Shown in pieces: positions 1 to 8,601 of a stretch of 64,000 nt of DNA (the stretch's first letter is position 1; each line of letters begins with the position of its first letter). The translations under genes and the position numbers were made by a program. The notes below the pieces were generated by a model, which had not been told where the DNA came from, made no database searches, and worked only from the letters and a program-made list of their open reading frames with translations. This DNA is from Aldersonia sp036524855. Lineage in GTDB: Bacteria > Actinomycetota > Actinomycetes > Mycobacteriales > Mycobacteriaceae. Location: contig DATDBL010000238.1 of the NCBI GenBank assembly GCA_036524855.1, positions 1-64,000 on the forward strand, written 5' to 3'.

Positions 1-14
1 CGGTGCTGGTCCAG

Positions 15-893
15 TCACCCCGCGGCCAGCACCGCCGCGCCGGCGAGGCTGGCCCGGGCGCCGAGGGCGGCGGGCACCACCTGTAGGTCCGCCAGGAACT
101 GCAGCCGCGCATGTCGGGCCAGCGAGGTGCGCAGCGGATCCCACAGCGGCGCACCGGATTCGGCGAACCCGCCGCCGATGACGACGAGACCTACGTCCAG
201 CGTCGCGGCCGCCCCGGCCAGCGCCTGGCCGAGTGCGGTGCCGGCCCGGGCCAGCGCGGCCACGGCAGTCGGATCGCCGGAGGCGGCGTCGGCGGCCAAC
301 TGCCGTCCGTTGCGCCCCGGCCACCTGCGCGCACGCGCCCACCGCACCGCCGCCGGTCCGCTCGCTACCGTCTCGACGCACCCGACGCCGCCGCACGCAC
401 ACACGTCTTCGCCACCGGGAACCACAATGTGTCCCACGTGTCCGGCGTTGCCGCTGCGCCCGGGCACCAGCCGGCCGTCGAGCACTATCCCGCCGCCGAT
501 CCCGGTGGAGACGACGACGCCGAGCAGGTCGGCCACGCCGCGGCCCGCCCCGAACACAGACTCGCCCAGCGCCGCGCACCCACCGTCGCCGCCGAGGCGC
601 ACCTCCGCGCCACCGAACTCCTGCGACACCGCATCCACCAGGGCGAATCCGTCTCGCCACTCGGCGATGTTGATCGGCGCGACCGTCCCCGCGCCGAGAT
701 CGACCGGTCCCGGAGAACTGATACCGACCCGGGTGATCCGTGGGTCCGCCACCGAGCGCAACAACTCGGCGACCGCCGGCCATACCCCGACCGCCGGGGT
801 CGCTACCGTCGCGACCTCGCCCGGCGCGCCGTCGGGCCCGACCCGTGCGGCGGCGATCTTCGACCCGCCGATGTCGAGGGCGATCGCCGTCAT
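15..893 (-). CDS. ROK-family sugar kinase/regulator-like protein
   Basis: ROK-family protein of 292 residues, the size of a glucokinase-type sugar kinase rather than an HTH-bearing ROK repressor. The N-terminus carries the phosphate-binding ALDIGGSK motif. Around residues 120-190 there is GVVVSTGIGGGI, followed by the ROK signature GHVGHIVV and the zinc-type CACGGVGCVE cluster. The substrate cannot be read from sequence; glucose or an N-acyl amino sugar is typical of the family. I start it at the ATG that overlaps the stop of the upstream methyltransferase gene (ATGA), which implies translational coupling. A much longer open frame extends upstream, but it is antisense-style read-through inside the methyltransferase gene and has no ROK character. 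Confidence 0.85.
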   Translation of the reverse strand: MTAIALDIGGSKIAAARVGPDGAPGEVATVATPAVGVWPAVAELLRSVADPRITRVGISSPGPVDLGAGTVAPINIAEWRDGFALVDAVSQEFGGAEVRLGGDGGCAALGESVFGAGRGVADLLGVVVSTGIGGGIVLDGRLVPGRSGNAGHVGHIVVPGGEDVCACGGVGCVETVASGPAAVRWARARRWPGRNGRQLAADAASGDPTAVAALARAGTALGQALAGAAATLDVGLVVIGGGFAESGAPLWDPLRTSLARHARLQFLADLQVVPAALGARASLAGAAVLAAG

Positions 894-1654
894 CGCGACC
901 CCTCCGGTGAGAGCACCAGCACCAGATTGCTCACCGCGACCTCCCGTACGCCCGGCACCCGCACCAGCCACCATGCCCACCGGGGGTGGTAGCGCGGGAA
1001 CCCCGCCAACAATCGTGCATCCGATACCGAACGCGCCCAACGCAACCCATCGCCCGCACCGATCGGGAACAGCGACTCGCCGAACCGGTTCTTCGGTTCC
1101 CGACCGTGCCGCTTCCGGTACCGACGCGCCGCGTACTCGCCGCCGAGGTAGTGCCACGGCCCGGTCTCGTGGCCGCCGAACGGACCGAGCCACACCGTGT
1201 ACGACAGGACCACCAATCCGCCGGGCCGCGTCACGCGCAGCATCTCGCGACCCATCGCCCACGGATCCGCCACGTGTTCCGCGACATTCGAGGACAGGCA
1301 CACGTCGGCGACGTCGTCACGAAACGGCAGTGCCATGCCCGATCCGCGTACTGCGCCATGCACCGGCAGGCCTGCGGCGTGCATCTCGCGCGGGTCGGGT
1401 TCGATCGGCAGATAGCGGGCGCTGCGGGCGGCGAACTCGTCGGCGAAGTAGCCGGGCCCGCCGCCGACATCGAGGATCAGGGCGCCGGACAGATCGTGTC
1501 CGGTGGCGCCGTGGTAGAGGTCGGCGACGAGGACCGCGGTGTCGGCGGCGATGGTCCCGTAGAACCGCGCCGGGTCGGTCTGTTCGTAGCGGAACTCACC
1601 GAGCAGGCGCAGCGCCCGCCGCAGCGTGGCACGTCGCGCGAACTGCTCGGTCAC
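890..1654 (-). CDS. SAM-dependent methyltransferase (Rv0224c-like)
   Basis: Class I methyltransferase of about 254 residues. The SAM-binding motif I is ILDVGGGPGYFADEF, followed by an acidic strand end (LPIEPD) and the post-motif SSNVAEHVADPWAMGREMLRVTRPGG, typical of Methyltransf_11 proteins. I chose the GTG at 1654 (V-TEQFARR) because it gives the length I recall for M. tuberculosis Rv0224c; a GTG at 1690 or a more distal start would extend it by 12 or more residues. It is divergent from the glycosyltransferase gene at 1752, with about 97 bases between them, and overlaps the ROK gene. The methyl acceptor is unknown. Synteny suggests an envelope glycan or lipid. Confidence 0.85.
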   Translation of the reverse strand: MTEQFARRATLRRALRLLGEFRYEQTDPARFYGTIAADTAVLVADLYHGATGHDLSGALILDVGGGPGYFADEFAARSARYLPIEPDPREMHAAGLPVHGAVRGSGMALPFRDDVADVCLSSNVAEHVADPWAMGREMLRVTRPGGLVVLSYTVWLGPFGGHETGPWHYLGGEYAARRYRKRHGREPKNRFGESLFPIGAGDGLRWARSVSDARLLAGFPRYHPRWAWWLVRVPGVREVAVSNLVLVLSPEGSR

Positions 1655-1751
1655 CGGCGGCACGGGATGCCACCCTATCCGGCGAGCCACCTCGACCTGC
1701 GCCGACCAGCGGCTAGGGTGGCAGTCGATCCGGCCGACCGAGGGGGTGCGT

Positions 1752-2957
1752 GTGCGCGAGGTGCTGCTGCTGTGCTGGCGCGACACCGGGCACCCGCAGG
1801 GCGGCGGCAGCGAACGCTATCTGCAGCAGGTCGGGGCGGAACTCGCAGCGCGCGGCATGGCCGTCACGCTGCGGACTGCCCGCTACCGAGGTGCGGCGCG
1901 ATCCGAGACCGTCGACGGCGTCCGGATCTCCCGCGGCGGCGGCCGCTATACCGTCTACCCGCGGGCGCTGGCCGCGATCGTGGCCGGGCGGCTCGGACTC
2001 GGCGGGCTGCGCGGCATCAACCCGGACGCCGTGATCGACACCCAGAACGGCATCCCGTTCTTCGCCCGCACCGTCTCGACGGCCCCGGTGACGGTGCTCG
2101 TGCATCACTGCCACCGCGAACAGTGGCCGGTCGCGGGCCGCCTCGTCGGGCGAGTCGGCTGGTGGGTGGAGTCGGTGCTGTCGCCACGCGCACACCGCCG
2201 CAGCCAGTACCTCACCGTGTCCCTGCCGTCGGCCGAGGACCTCGCCGCCCTGGGCGTCGACCGCGACCGGATCGCCGTGGTTCGCAACGGCGCCCAGCCC
2301 GTCCCGGACACCGTCGGCACCGGCGCGGCGATCACCCGCACCACCCACCCGAGCATCGTCGTGCTGTCCCGACTGGTGCCGCACAAGCAGATCGAGGACG
2401 CCCTCGCCGTCGTCGCATGCCTGCGCAACAGCGTCGGTGACCTGCGTCTCGACGTTGTCGGCGGCGGATGGTGGGCCGACAACCTCACCGCCCACGCCCG
2501 CGTTCTCGGCATCGCCGACGCAGTCACCTTCCACGGGCACGTCGACGAGCGGCGCAAACACGAACTGCTCGCGCGATCGTGGCTGCAGGTGCTGCCGTCG
2601 CGCACCGAGGGCTGGGCGCTCGCGGTCGTGGAGGCCGCCCAGCACGGGGTCCCGACGGTCGGGTACCGCAGTTCGCGCGGGCTTACCGACTCGATCATCG
2701 ACGGCGTCACCGGCGTGCTGGTGGAGGACCAGGCCGGGCTCACCGCCGCCGTCGCCGACCTGCTCGACGACGACGAAACCCGCGTCGTGCTCGGCGAGAA
2801 GGCGCGGGTGCGGGCGCGCGAGTTCTCCTGGGCGCAGTGCGCGACCGGGGTGGCGCAGGTGCTTGTCGCGTCGACCCGCGGCGAGCTCGTGTCAGGCCTG
2901 GTCGGCCCGGCGCTGCCGGATCCCCGCCACGACGACACCGGCGAGCCCGCCCGCTAG
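1752..2957 (+). CDS. GT4-family glycosyltransferase (Rv0225-like)
   Basis: Retaining GT-B glycosyltransferase of about 401 residues. The N-terminal domain has the GGGSERYLQQVG motif, in which a glycine-rich loop contacts the nucleotide sugar. The C-terminal Glycos_transf_1 domain has SRLVPHKQIEDALAV, PSRTEGWALAVVEAAQHGVPTVGY and an E-x7-E-like segment. The GTG at 1752 is preferred because a GAGGGGG Shine-Dalgarno lies five bases before it; another in-frame GTG lies at 1746. It faces the membrane protein gene at 2892-4550 and overlaps its tail by 66 bases. Its position between Rv0224c-like and Rv0226c-like genes points to envelope polysaccharide or glycolipid synthesis; donor and acceptor are not known. 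Confidence 0.88.
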   Translation: MREVLLLCWRDTGHPQGGGSERYLQQVGAELAARGMAVTLRTARYRGAARSETVDGVRISRGGGRYTVYPRALAAIVAGRLGLGGLRGINPDAVIDTQNGIPFFARTVSTAPVTVLVHHCHREQWPVAGRLVGRVGWWVESVLSPRAHRRSQYLTVSLPSAEDLAALGVDRDRIAVVRNGAQPVPDTVGTGAAITRTTHPSIVVLSRLVPHKQIEDALAVVACLRNSVGDLRLDVVGGGWWADNLTAHARVLGIADAVTFHGHVDERRKHELLARSWLQVLPSRTEGWALAVVEAAQHGVPTVGYRSSRGLTDSIIDGVTGVLVEDQAGLTAAVADLLDDDETRVVLGEKARVRAREFSWAQCATGVAQVLVASTRGELVSGLVGPALPDPRHDDTGEPAR

Positions 2958-4550
2958 CAGCGCCGCCCACAGCAGGTGCGCGGCGATCGTGATGCCCCCG
3001 TCTGTCGTGTCCCGCTGCGTGACTCCCGGCACCCGGTACAGCGTCAGTTCGTCGTCGGAGAACACGAGGTCGAGGCCGTCCAGGGTGCGCCGTGATTCAC
3101 CGAGTGGGCCCGGTGAGCGCTCGACCAGCACCCACGAGACACCGAGGTCGGCCAGCCCGGCGGGGTCGGCACCGTCGAGCAACAACTGCTGCACCGCCGT
3201 GGCGCGGGTGCCCTCGCCGTGAACCGTCTTGCCACGCACAACCAGGTCGCCCGTCTGCAGCACGTCCGCCGGCAGCAGGCGCGGCGCCGGGTCCAGCACC
3301 GGCGTCTCGCCCGCCCAGTCGAATACCCGGAACATTCCCGCCGGCAGCACCGCCACGTCGCCCGGCGAATCCTGCACCGCCGCAGCGACCTGCGCCCACC
3401 CCGGCGGGTACGTCACCGGGCGCAGGGCACTGGGCCAGATCAGGTCGGGCAGCACCACCACGACCAGCGCACACAACGCGACGGCCGTCCCGGTGATCGA
3501 CCCGACCCGCGCGCCCACCGCGCGGCACCCCGCCGCGGCGGCGATGGCGTACACCGGGACCGCCAGCGCGACCCACTTCTGCGTGTCGCGCAGCAGACCG
3601 GCGCCCGGCACGTTCGCGACCAGCCACTCCAGCGTCCTGAGCCCCGACGGGGTTGCCGCCAGTGCCGTCAGGCCCAGCGCTACGCCGCCCAGCACCGCCA
3701 GGCCCCAGAGGTCGCGACGACGCCACAGCGTCGGGATTCCCAGTGCGACCACCACAAGCAGGGCGACCGTCGCGACGAGCGCGAACCAGCTTGTGCGCGA
3801 GCCCGGCACGGCGTCGGCGTTCCAGATCCCACCCAGCCCGGCGAGGCTGCCCAGGGTCCCGAGGCCCGGTTCGGCCCGGGCGGCGAACGCGGCCACACCC
3901 GACGGATCCGACGCCCCGCCGGTGCCGAGCAGCGACGCGACGAGCCACGGCGCCGACGCGACGACGGTCAGGCCGAGCACGCCCGGAATTCGCCGCGGCC
4001 CCACCGTGACCAGCGCGATCACCGTCGCGAGCAGCGCCCCCGTCGGGGTGATCCCCGCTGCGGCCAGGCATAGGGCCAGCGCACACCAGGCCGGCCAACC
4101 GTGCCCGGCGCGCAGGCGCAGGCACGCGCACACGGTCCACGGCAGCGCGGCGTACCCGACCAGCAGGCTCCAATGTCCCTGCAGCAGTCGTTCCGCGACG
4201 TATGGGTTCCACACGGTGACCGTCGTGGCGACCAGACCCTCCGCGACGCCGACGTCGAGCACCGCGGTCACCATCCGTGCCGCGCCCCAGCCGGCCAGCC
4301 ACAGCGCCGCGATCAGCATGATCTTCACCACGACGCACCCGTCCAGCACGTGCGACAGCACGGCCAGCGCGGCGTCCTGCGGGACCGCGCGCGGCGCGGT
4401 GTCGCCGAGGCCGAGTGCGGAATCGGTCAGGTAAGAAAGCGGTGTGGCGACCGCGTCACGAAGCAGCAGACACCCCGGTTGCACCAGCCGGCCGCCGATC
4501 GTCAGAGCGAGAACCAGGCTGTAGGCGGGCGCGAGGAGACGAGACCCCAA
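2892..4550 (-). CDS. multi-spanning membrane protein (Rv0226c-like)
   Basis: Integral membrane protein of 552 residues with roughly ten or more hydrophobic helices and a short C-terminal tail rich in Arg. The architecture (many TM segments, then a soluble loop with FRVFDWAGETPVLDPAPRLLP and a final TM) resembles GT-C type or related envelope proteins. No catalytic motif stands out to me. The start is a TTG at 4550, only a few bases after the stop of the epoxide hydrolase gene, so the two are probably co-transcribed. Its order next to the Rv0225-like gene matches M. tuberculosis Rv0226c, an essential-region protein of unknown role. Confidence 0.8.
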   Translation of the reverse strand: MGSRLLAPAYSLVLALTIGGRLVQPGCLLLRDAVATPLSYLTDSALGLGDTAPRAVPQDAALAVLSHVLDGCVVVKIMLIAALWLAGWGAARMVTAVLDVGVAEGLVATTVTVWNPYVAERLLQGHWSLLVGYAALPWTVCACLRLRAGHGWPAWCALALCLAAAGITPTGALLATVIALVTVGPRRIPGVLGLTVVASAPWLVASLLGTGGASDPSGVAAFAARAEPGLGTLGSLAGLGGIWNADAVPGSRTSWFALVATVALLVVVALGIPTLWRRRDLWGLAVLGGVALGLTALAATPSGLRTLEWLVANVPGAGLLRDTQKWVALAVPVYAIAAAAGCRAVGARVGSITGTAVALCALVVVVLPDLIWPSALRPVTYPPGWAQVAAAVQDSPGDVAVLPAGMFRVFDWAGETPVLDPAPRLLPADVLQTGDLVVRGKTVHGEGTRATAVQQLLLDGADPAGLADLGVSWVLVERSPGPLGESRRTLDGLDLVFSDDELTLYRVPGVTQRDTTDGGITIAAHLLWAALLAGGLAGVVVAGIRQRRADQA

Positions 4551-4554
4551 CGGG

Positions 4555-5790
4555 CTACAAGGCCGCGGCGAAGTCGCGCAGGTCCTCGACCAGCGCGTCG
4601 GGGTGCTCGAAGCCGGGAAAGTGGCCGCCGCGGTCGTGTTCGGTCCAGCGCACGATCCTGTCGTGCTGCTCGGCGAGCCGACGCACGGGGATCGACAGGT
4701 CGCGGGGGAACGTCAGCACCGCAAGCGGGACCTGCGACGGGGCCGGGCGTCCGCCGCCCCACCCACCGGTCTGGTTCGCCTCGAAGTACAGCCGCGCCGA
4801 CGAGCCCGCCGTGTTGGTGAACCAGTAGATCGACACGTTTGTCAGCAACGTGTCGCGGTCGATGGCGTCTTCTACGAATCCGTCGTTGTCGGTCCACTTG
4901 TGGAACTTCTCGACGATCCACGCCAGCTGACCGGCGGGGGAGTCGGCGAGACCGTACGCGAGAGTCTGCGGCTTCGTGGACTGGATGAAGCCGTAGCCCA
5001 TTTCGGTGCGCCGGTTGGCCTTTGCGCGGGCGGCCGATGCTGCCGCGACGGCACGGTCGGTGTCGGTCACCTGCGGGAGTCCGTCGAGTTCTCTTCCGGT
5101 CCGCGCCACCGCGGTGACGAGCATGGTGACGTGCGCGCCGAGCAGGGCGTCGGGCGCCTCCCGCATCAGCCGGTGCGTGATCATCGCGCCCCAGTCGCCG
5201 CCATGCGCGAGGTAGCGCTCGTAGCCCAACCGCTGCATCAGCGTCGCCCACGCCCGCGCGATCCGGGTCGGGTCCCAGCCGGCGTCGGCGGTGTGCCCGG
5301 AGAAGCCGTAGCCGGGGATCGTCGGGACGACGACGTGGAACGCGGGCCGGTCCGGCGGCGGTGCGGTGAGGGGCTCGATCATGTCGAGGAACTCGACGAA
5401 CGAACCCGGCCAGCCGTGCGTCAACAGCAGTGGCGTCGCGCCGTCGCGGGCGGAGCTCACGTGCAGGAAGTGCACGGTGGCGCCGTCGACGACGGAGGTG
5501 AACTGCGGGAACCGATTCAGCCGCACCTCCGCGGCGCGCCAGTCGAATTCGTCGCGCCAGTAGGCGGCGAGGTCGCGGGCGTAGTGCAGCGGCAGGCCGT
5601 AGGACCAGTCGTCGGCGGGTTGCCGGTCGGGCCAGCGGGTGCGGGCGAGACGGTCGCGCAGATCGGTGAGTTCGGCTTCGGGGACGGCGATGCGGAACTC
5701 GGTGATCGCCTCGTCGCTGGCGGCCGTGTCGGGGACGGCGGCGTGGGACTCGGCAGTGGTGTCGTCGTTGTTCGGGTGGCTGGCGACCAT
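4555..5790 (-). CDS. epoxide hydrolase (EHN plus alpha/beta hydrolase)
   Basis: Protein of 411 residues with an N-terminal EHN domain (about residues 28-140, with DLRDRLARTRWPD) followed by an alpha/beta-hydrolase core. Visible catalytic features are the oxyanion-hole HGWPGSF, the nucleophile elbow GGDWGA (Asp nucleophile, as in microsomal-type epoxide hydrolases), and a late His in RGGHFPGFEHP. This is the juvenile-hormone/microsomal epoxide hydrolase family, which opens epoxides to diols through an aspartyl ester. The ATG at 5790 starts before the EHN domain. It is inserted between genes that are adjacent in M. tuberculosis, so it is probably an accessory acquisition. The substrate is unknown. 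Confidence 0.9.
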   Translation of the reverse strand: MVASHPNNDDTTAESHAAVPDTAASDEAITEFRIAVPEAELTDLRDRLARTRWPDRQPADDWSYGLPLHYARDLAAYWRDEFDWRAAEVRLNRFPQFTSVVDGATVHFLHVSSARDGATPLLLTHGWPGSFVEFLDMIEPLTAPPPDRPAFHVVVPTIPGYGFSGHTADAGWDPTRIARAWATLMQRLGYERYLAHGGDWGAMITHRLMREAPDALLGAHVTMLVTAVARTGRELDGLPQVTDTDRAVAAASAARAKANRRTEMGYGFIQSTKPQTLAYGLADSPAGQLAWIVEKFHKWTDNDGFVEDAIDRDTLLTNVSIYWFTNTAGSSARLYFEANQTGGWGGGRPAPSQVPLAVLTFPRDLSIPVRRLAEQHDRIVRWTEHDRGGHFPGFEHPDALVEDLRDFAAAL

Positions 5791-5856
5791 ACTGCCGACC
5801 GTAGCGTGTCGGTGTGTGCGGGCCGCCGGCGTCGTCGGGCCTGCCATCATGGGCGA

Positions 5857-7029
5857 ATGAGAGCGCGTCCGCCCGCCACATCCGCGGTCGCGGGTGTGGG
5901 TCTGGTGACGGCGGGCGCACTGACCGCGAACGTCGCCGCGTACCTGCTGCACGTGCCGGCGAGCCGGTGGCTGGGTCTTGCGGGGTACAGCGAGTTCGCA
6001 AGCCTGCTCAGTGTGCAGTTGCTGCTGGCGGTGCCGGCGTTGGCGCTGCAGACTGTGGTGGCGCGGGAGGTCGCGCGCGGCGCCGATCCGGCAGCGTTGC
6101 GGTCGCTGCAGTGGCGGTGTGCGGGCATCGTCGCGGTCGTCGCGGTGGTGCTGATCCCGGTCGTCACCGCGGTGCTGGCGGTGCCGGCGGCGTCGGCGGT
6201 CTCGGCTCTGGTCGCGGCGCCGGTGCTGGTGGTGCTCGGCGGCGAGCAGGGGCTGCTGCAGGGGGCGCAGCGGTTCGCACAGTTGGCGGTCGTGCTGGCG
6301 GTGACCGGGGTGGCCAAGGTGGTGCCGGCGGTTCTCGTCCTGGCGTTGGGCGGCGGGCCCGCGCCGGCGCTGTTCGCGGGTGCGGTCGGGATCGTCGCGG
6401 CGACCGGGTTGGCGTGGGTGCTCGCGGGTCGCGGTGGGCAAGGCGTCGCGACCACGGCCGGGGTGCGGGCGGTGTTGGCCGCGTCGCAGGTGCAACTGGC
6501 GCTGATCGCGCTCACCTCGGTCGACCTGATCCTGGCTCGCGTGGTCCTCGACGGCGACGACGCGAGCCGGTACGCGCTGGCCGCGATCGCCACCAAGGTC
6601 GCGTTCTGGCTGCCGCAGGCGGTCGGCGTGGTGCTGTATCCGCAGATGGCGAAGCCGCGGGAATCGGCGCGGGCGATGCGGACGGCGCTCGTTGTGCTCG
6701 TCGCGCTGGGGGCCGCGACGGTCGGGGCGGCGGCGCTGGCATCGCCGCTGGTGCCGGTGCTCGTCGGGACCGACTACGCGCCGGTGCAGGGCGTGCTGTG
6801 GGTCTTCGCGCTGTGCGGTGCCTGTCTCGCGCTGCTGCAGGGCGCGCTGCTCGCGTCGATCGCCGACGAGCGCACCTGGCTCGGCGCGATCGCCTGGGTC
6901 GGGTTGGCGGTCGAGATAACGCTGATCCTCACCGTCGTGCACTCGATCGGGCAGTTGATTGCGGTCGCGGTCGGCTGCGCCGCGGTGTCTGCGGCGGCGG
7001 CGTGGGTGGCGGTGCTGCGGCAGCCGTGA
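5857..7029 (+). CDS. lipopolysaccharide/polyprenyl flippase-like membrane protein
   Basis: Membrane protein of 390 residues made almost entirely of hydrophobic helices separated by short Arg-rich loops, for example GYSEFASLLSVQLLLAVPALALQTVVARE near the N-terminus. The pattern and the FASLLSVQ-type first loop fit the polysaccharide-biosynthesis/MATE-like (Wzx, PST) transporter group, although it is shorter than the usual 420-500 residues. It is divergent from the epoxide hydrolase gene. Its location in an envelope-glycan neighbourhood supports export of a lipid-linked saccharide; that is inference. Confidence 0.65.
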   Translation: MRARPPATSAVAGVGLVTAGALTANVAAYLLHVPASRWLGLAGYSEFASLLSVQLLLAVPALALQTVVAREVARGADPAALRSLQWRCAGIVAVVAVVLIPVVTAVLAVPAASAVSALVAAPVLVVLGGEQGLLQGAQRFAQLAVVLAVTGVAKVVPAVLVLALGGGPAPALFAGAVGIVAATGLAWVLAGRGGQGVATTAGVRAVLAASQVQLALIALTSVDLILARVVLDGDDASRYALAAIATKVAFWLPQAVGVVLYPQMAKPRESARAMRTALVVLVALGAATVGAAALASPLVPVLVGTDYAPVQGVLWVFALCGACLALLQGALLASIADERTWLGAIAWVGLAVEITLILTVVHSIGQLIAVAVGCAAVSAAAAWVAVLRQP

Positions 7030-7104
7030 GGTCGCTGCGCCCTGAAGCCCTCCCCGTGGAGGGTGCGCGGTTGCGTGTTCGTTTTTTTCGTTTTATGGTC
7101 AGGT

Positions 7105-7548
7105 ATGTCAGCCGTGGTCGATCGCACAGTACTTCCCACCTCGTTGGCTGAGGACGAGGCTGCACGCCTACTTGCCGTACTCGACGGCGATGCCGCGATT
7201 GCCGTCACCAACGGGGCAGTGTCGGCTGAACTGCCGGTTTCGGTGCGAAAACTGCTGCGTGACGCCGTCGCGGCGTTCGCGAACGGGCAGGCGGTGACCG
7301 TTTCGCCGGTTCACACAGTGCTCACGACGCAGGAGGCGGCCGAACTGCTCGGTATCACCCGCCCCACGTTCGTTCGGCTGCTCGAGCGCGGTGAGATTCC
7401 CTATACCCGACCCGGTAGGCACCGTCGCGTTGAACTCGCCGACGTGCTGGCTTATCGAGAGAGGCTTCGCGAAATCCGGCGGAGTGCGTTGACCGAGCTG
7501 GCGGCCGAAGATTCGGCAGATCCCGTCGGCTTCACCACGACGCGCTGA
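7105..7548 (+). CDS. excisionase-type HTH antitoxin
   Basis: Protein of 147 residues whose central part is a MerR/excisionase-like winged helix: LTTQEAAELLGITRPTFVRLLERGEIPYTRPGRHRRVELADVLAY. This domain is the usual DNA-binding antitoxin partner of long PIN-domain toxins. The ATG at 7105 is chosen over an upstream ATG at 7063, whose extra residues are hydrophobic nonsense from a T-rich leader. Fifteen bases separate it from the PIN gene. It presumably represses its own promoter in the 7030-7104 gap; no clear operator is visible. Confidence 0.82.
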   Translation: MSAVVDRTVLPTSLAEDEAARLLAVLDGDAAIAVTNGAVSAELPVSVRKLLRDAVAAFANGQAVTVSPVHTVLTTQEAAELLGITRPTFVRLLERGEIPYTRPGRHRRVELADVLAYRERLREIRRSALTELAAEDSADPVGFTTTR

Positions 7549-7563
7549 CCCGGGAAGCGAAGC

Positions 7564-8139
7564 GTGAATCGATTCCGTGCGGTGCTCGACGCGTGCGTAA
7601 TGCTGCCCCAGACTCTCAACAATCTCCTTCTCTGCCTGGCGGAGGCCGAGCTGTACCAGCCGGTCTGGTCGGCGGATCTGCTGGACGAGGTCGAACGCAA
7701 CCTTGTAGGACCAAAGTTCGGCAAGACAGCGGCGCAGGCTGCTCATCGGATTGCCACCATGCGTGCCGCGTTTCCCGACGCTGAGGTCGATGGCTACCGC
7801 GACCTGATCGACGGTCTCCGGACTCACCCCAAGGACTGCCATGTTCTTGCCGCCGCCATCAGGTCGGGCGCCGCGCAGATCGTCACAGCGAACCTCGAAG
7901 ACTTCCCCGGTGAGGCACTGGAGCCATTCGGTATCGAGGTCGTTCACCCGGACGAATTTCTCCTGAATCAGCTCGAACTCGATCCACGGGCAGTAGTCGG
8001 TTCGATCGACACGATGCTGTCCCGGAATCGCACACACCCGTTTACCCGTACCGAACTGTTCGAAACGCTCTCCCGGTTGGGCCACGCACCCGATTTCGCT
8101 GCAGCCGCACGAGCGCGGCGGATTGCGACCGACGATTGA
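7564..8139 (+). CDS. PIN-domain ribonuclease toxin
   Basis: PIN-domain protein of 191 residues, longer than classical VapC (about 130). It starts with the acidic VLDACVML strand, has a conserved central SADLLDEVERNL acid, and carries HPKDCHVLAAAIRSGAAQIVTANLEDFP, where DCH and the following Asp complete the metal-binding acidic set. A C-terminal extension of about 50 residues (LSRNRTHPFTRTELFETLSRLG) follows the PIN fold. The GTG at 7564 is the natural start. Paired with the upstream HTH gene, it forms a likely type II toxin-antitoxin module cleaving RNA. The pair sits within the core locus and lacks visible flanking mobile elements. Confidence 0.82.
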   Translation: MNRFRAVLDACVMLPQTLNNLLLCLAEAELYQPVWSADLLDEVERNLVGPKFGKTAAQAAHRIATMRAAFPDAEVDGYRDLIDGLRTHPKDCHVLAAAIRSGAAQIVTANLEDFPGEALEPFGIEVVHPDEFLLNQLELDPRAVVGSIDTMLSRNRTHPFTRTELFETLSRLGHAPDFAAAARARRIATDD

Positions 8140-8181
8140 CCACGATGCAATCGGGTATCCCGACGCCCTACTGTCGAACCC

Positions 8182-8538
8182 ATGATCACTGCCGTGCATG
8201 CCTTGCTGTACGCCGACGACCCCGACGCCGCTCGCGCCTTCTTCCGCGACGTCCTCGACTGGCCTGCGGTCGACGCCGGCGGCGGCTGGTTGATCTTCCG
8301 GTCCGGGCCGAGCGAGATCGCCGTACATCCGGCGGCGCCGCCGACCGGCCGGCATCACGAGGTCTCGTTCATGTGCGACGACCTCGACGCCACCATGACC
8401 GAACTGCGCGGCAAGGGCGCCGCGTTCGAGGGCGACATAGGCGAGGAGTTCTGGGGACGCACCACTCGACTGGTGGTGCCCGGCGCGGGAACGATGTTGC
8501 TCTACGAGCCCAAGCACCCGCCCGCGCACGGGCTGTAA
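8182..8538 (+). CDS. VOC-superfamily (glyoxalase-like) protein
   Basis: Small protein of 118 residues with the vicinal-oxygen-chelate fold: ALLYADDPDAARAFFRDVLDWP at the start, a central HHEVSFMCDDLDATMTELRGKGA, and the closing VPGAGTMLLYEP strand. Metal-ligand spacing is only partly kept. The family includes glyoxalases, dioxygenases and antibiotic-binding proteins, and nothing here decides among them. Its stop lies 13 bases before a strong bidirectional hairpin. Confidence 0.85.
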   Translation: MITAVHALLYADDPDAARAFFRDVLDWPAVDAGGGWLIFRSGPSEIAVHPAAPPTGRHHEVSFMCDDLDATMTELRGKGAAFEGDIGEEFWGRTTRLVVPGAGTMLLYEPKHPPAHGL

Positions 8539-8551
8539 CGGCGCAGGTCAG

Positions 8552-8601
8552 CACCCGTGAGTACTTGACGAGTCCATAGACTCGTCAAGTACTCACGGGT
8601 G
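8552..8601. terminator. perfect 22-bp stem hairpin between convergent genes
   Basis: Two perfectly complementary 22-base arms (8552-8573 and 8580-8601) flank the six-base loop CCATAG. The hairpin begins 13 bases after the VOC stop and abuts the stop of the DUF3068 gene on the other strand. It therefore probably works as a bidirectional Rho-independent-like terminator, lacking a T tract as is common in these organisms. Confidence 0.75.

Noticed and set aside
986..2440. Long open frames antisense to or overlapping the methyltransferase and glycosyltransferase genes
   Set aside because: They are Arg/Pro/Gly-rich shadow frames without family motifs; very high G+C suppresses stop codons in all frames.
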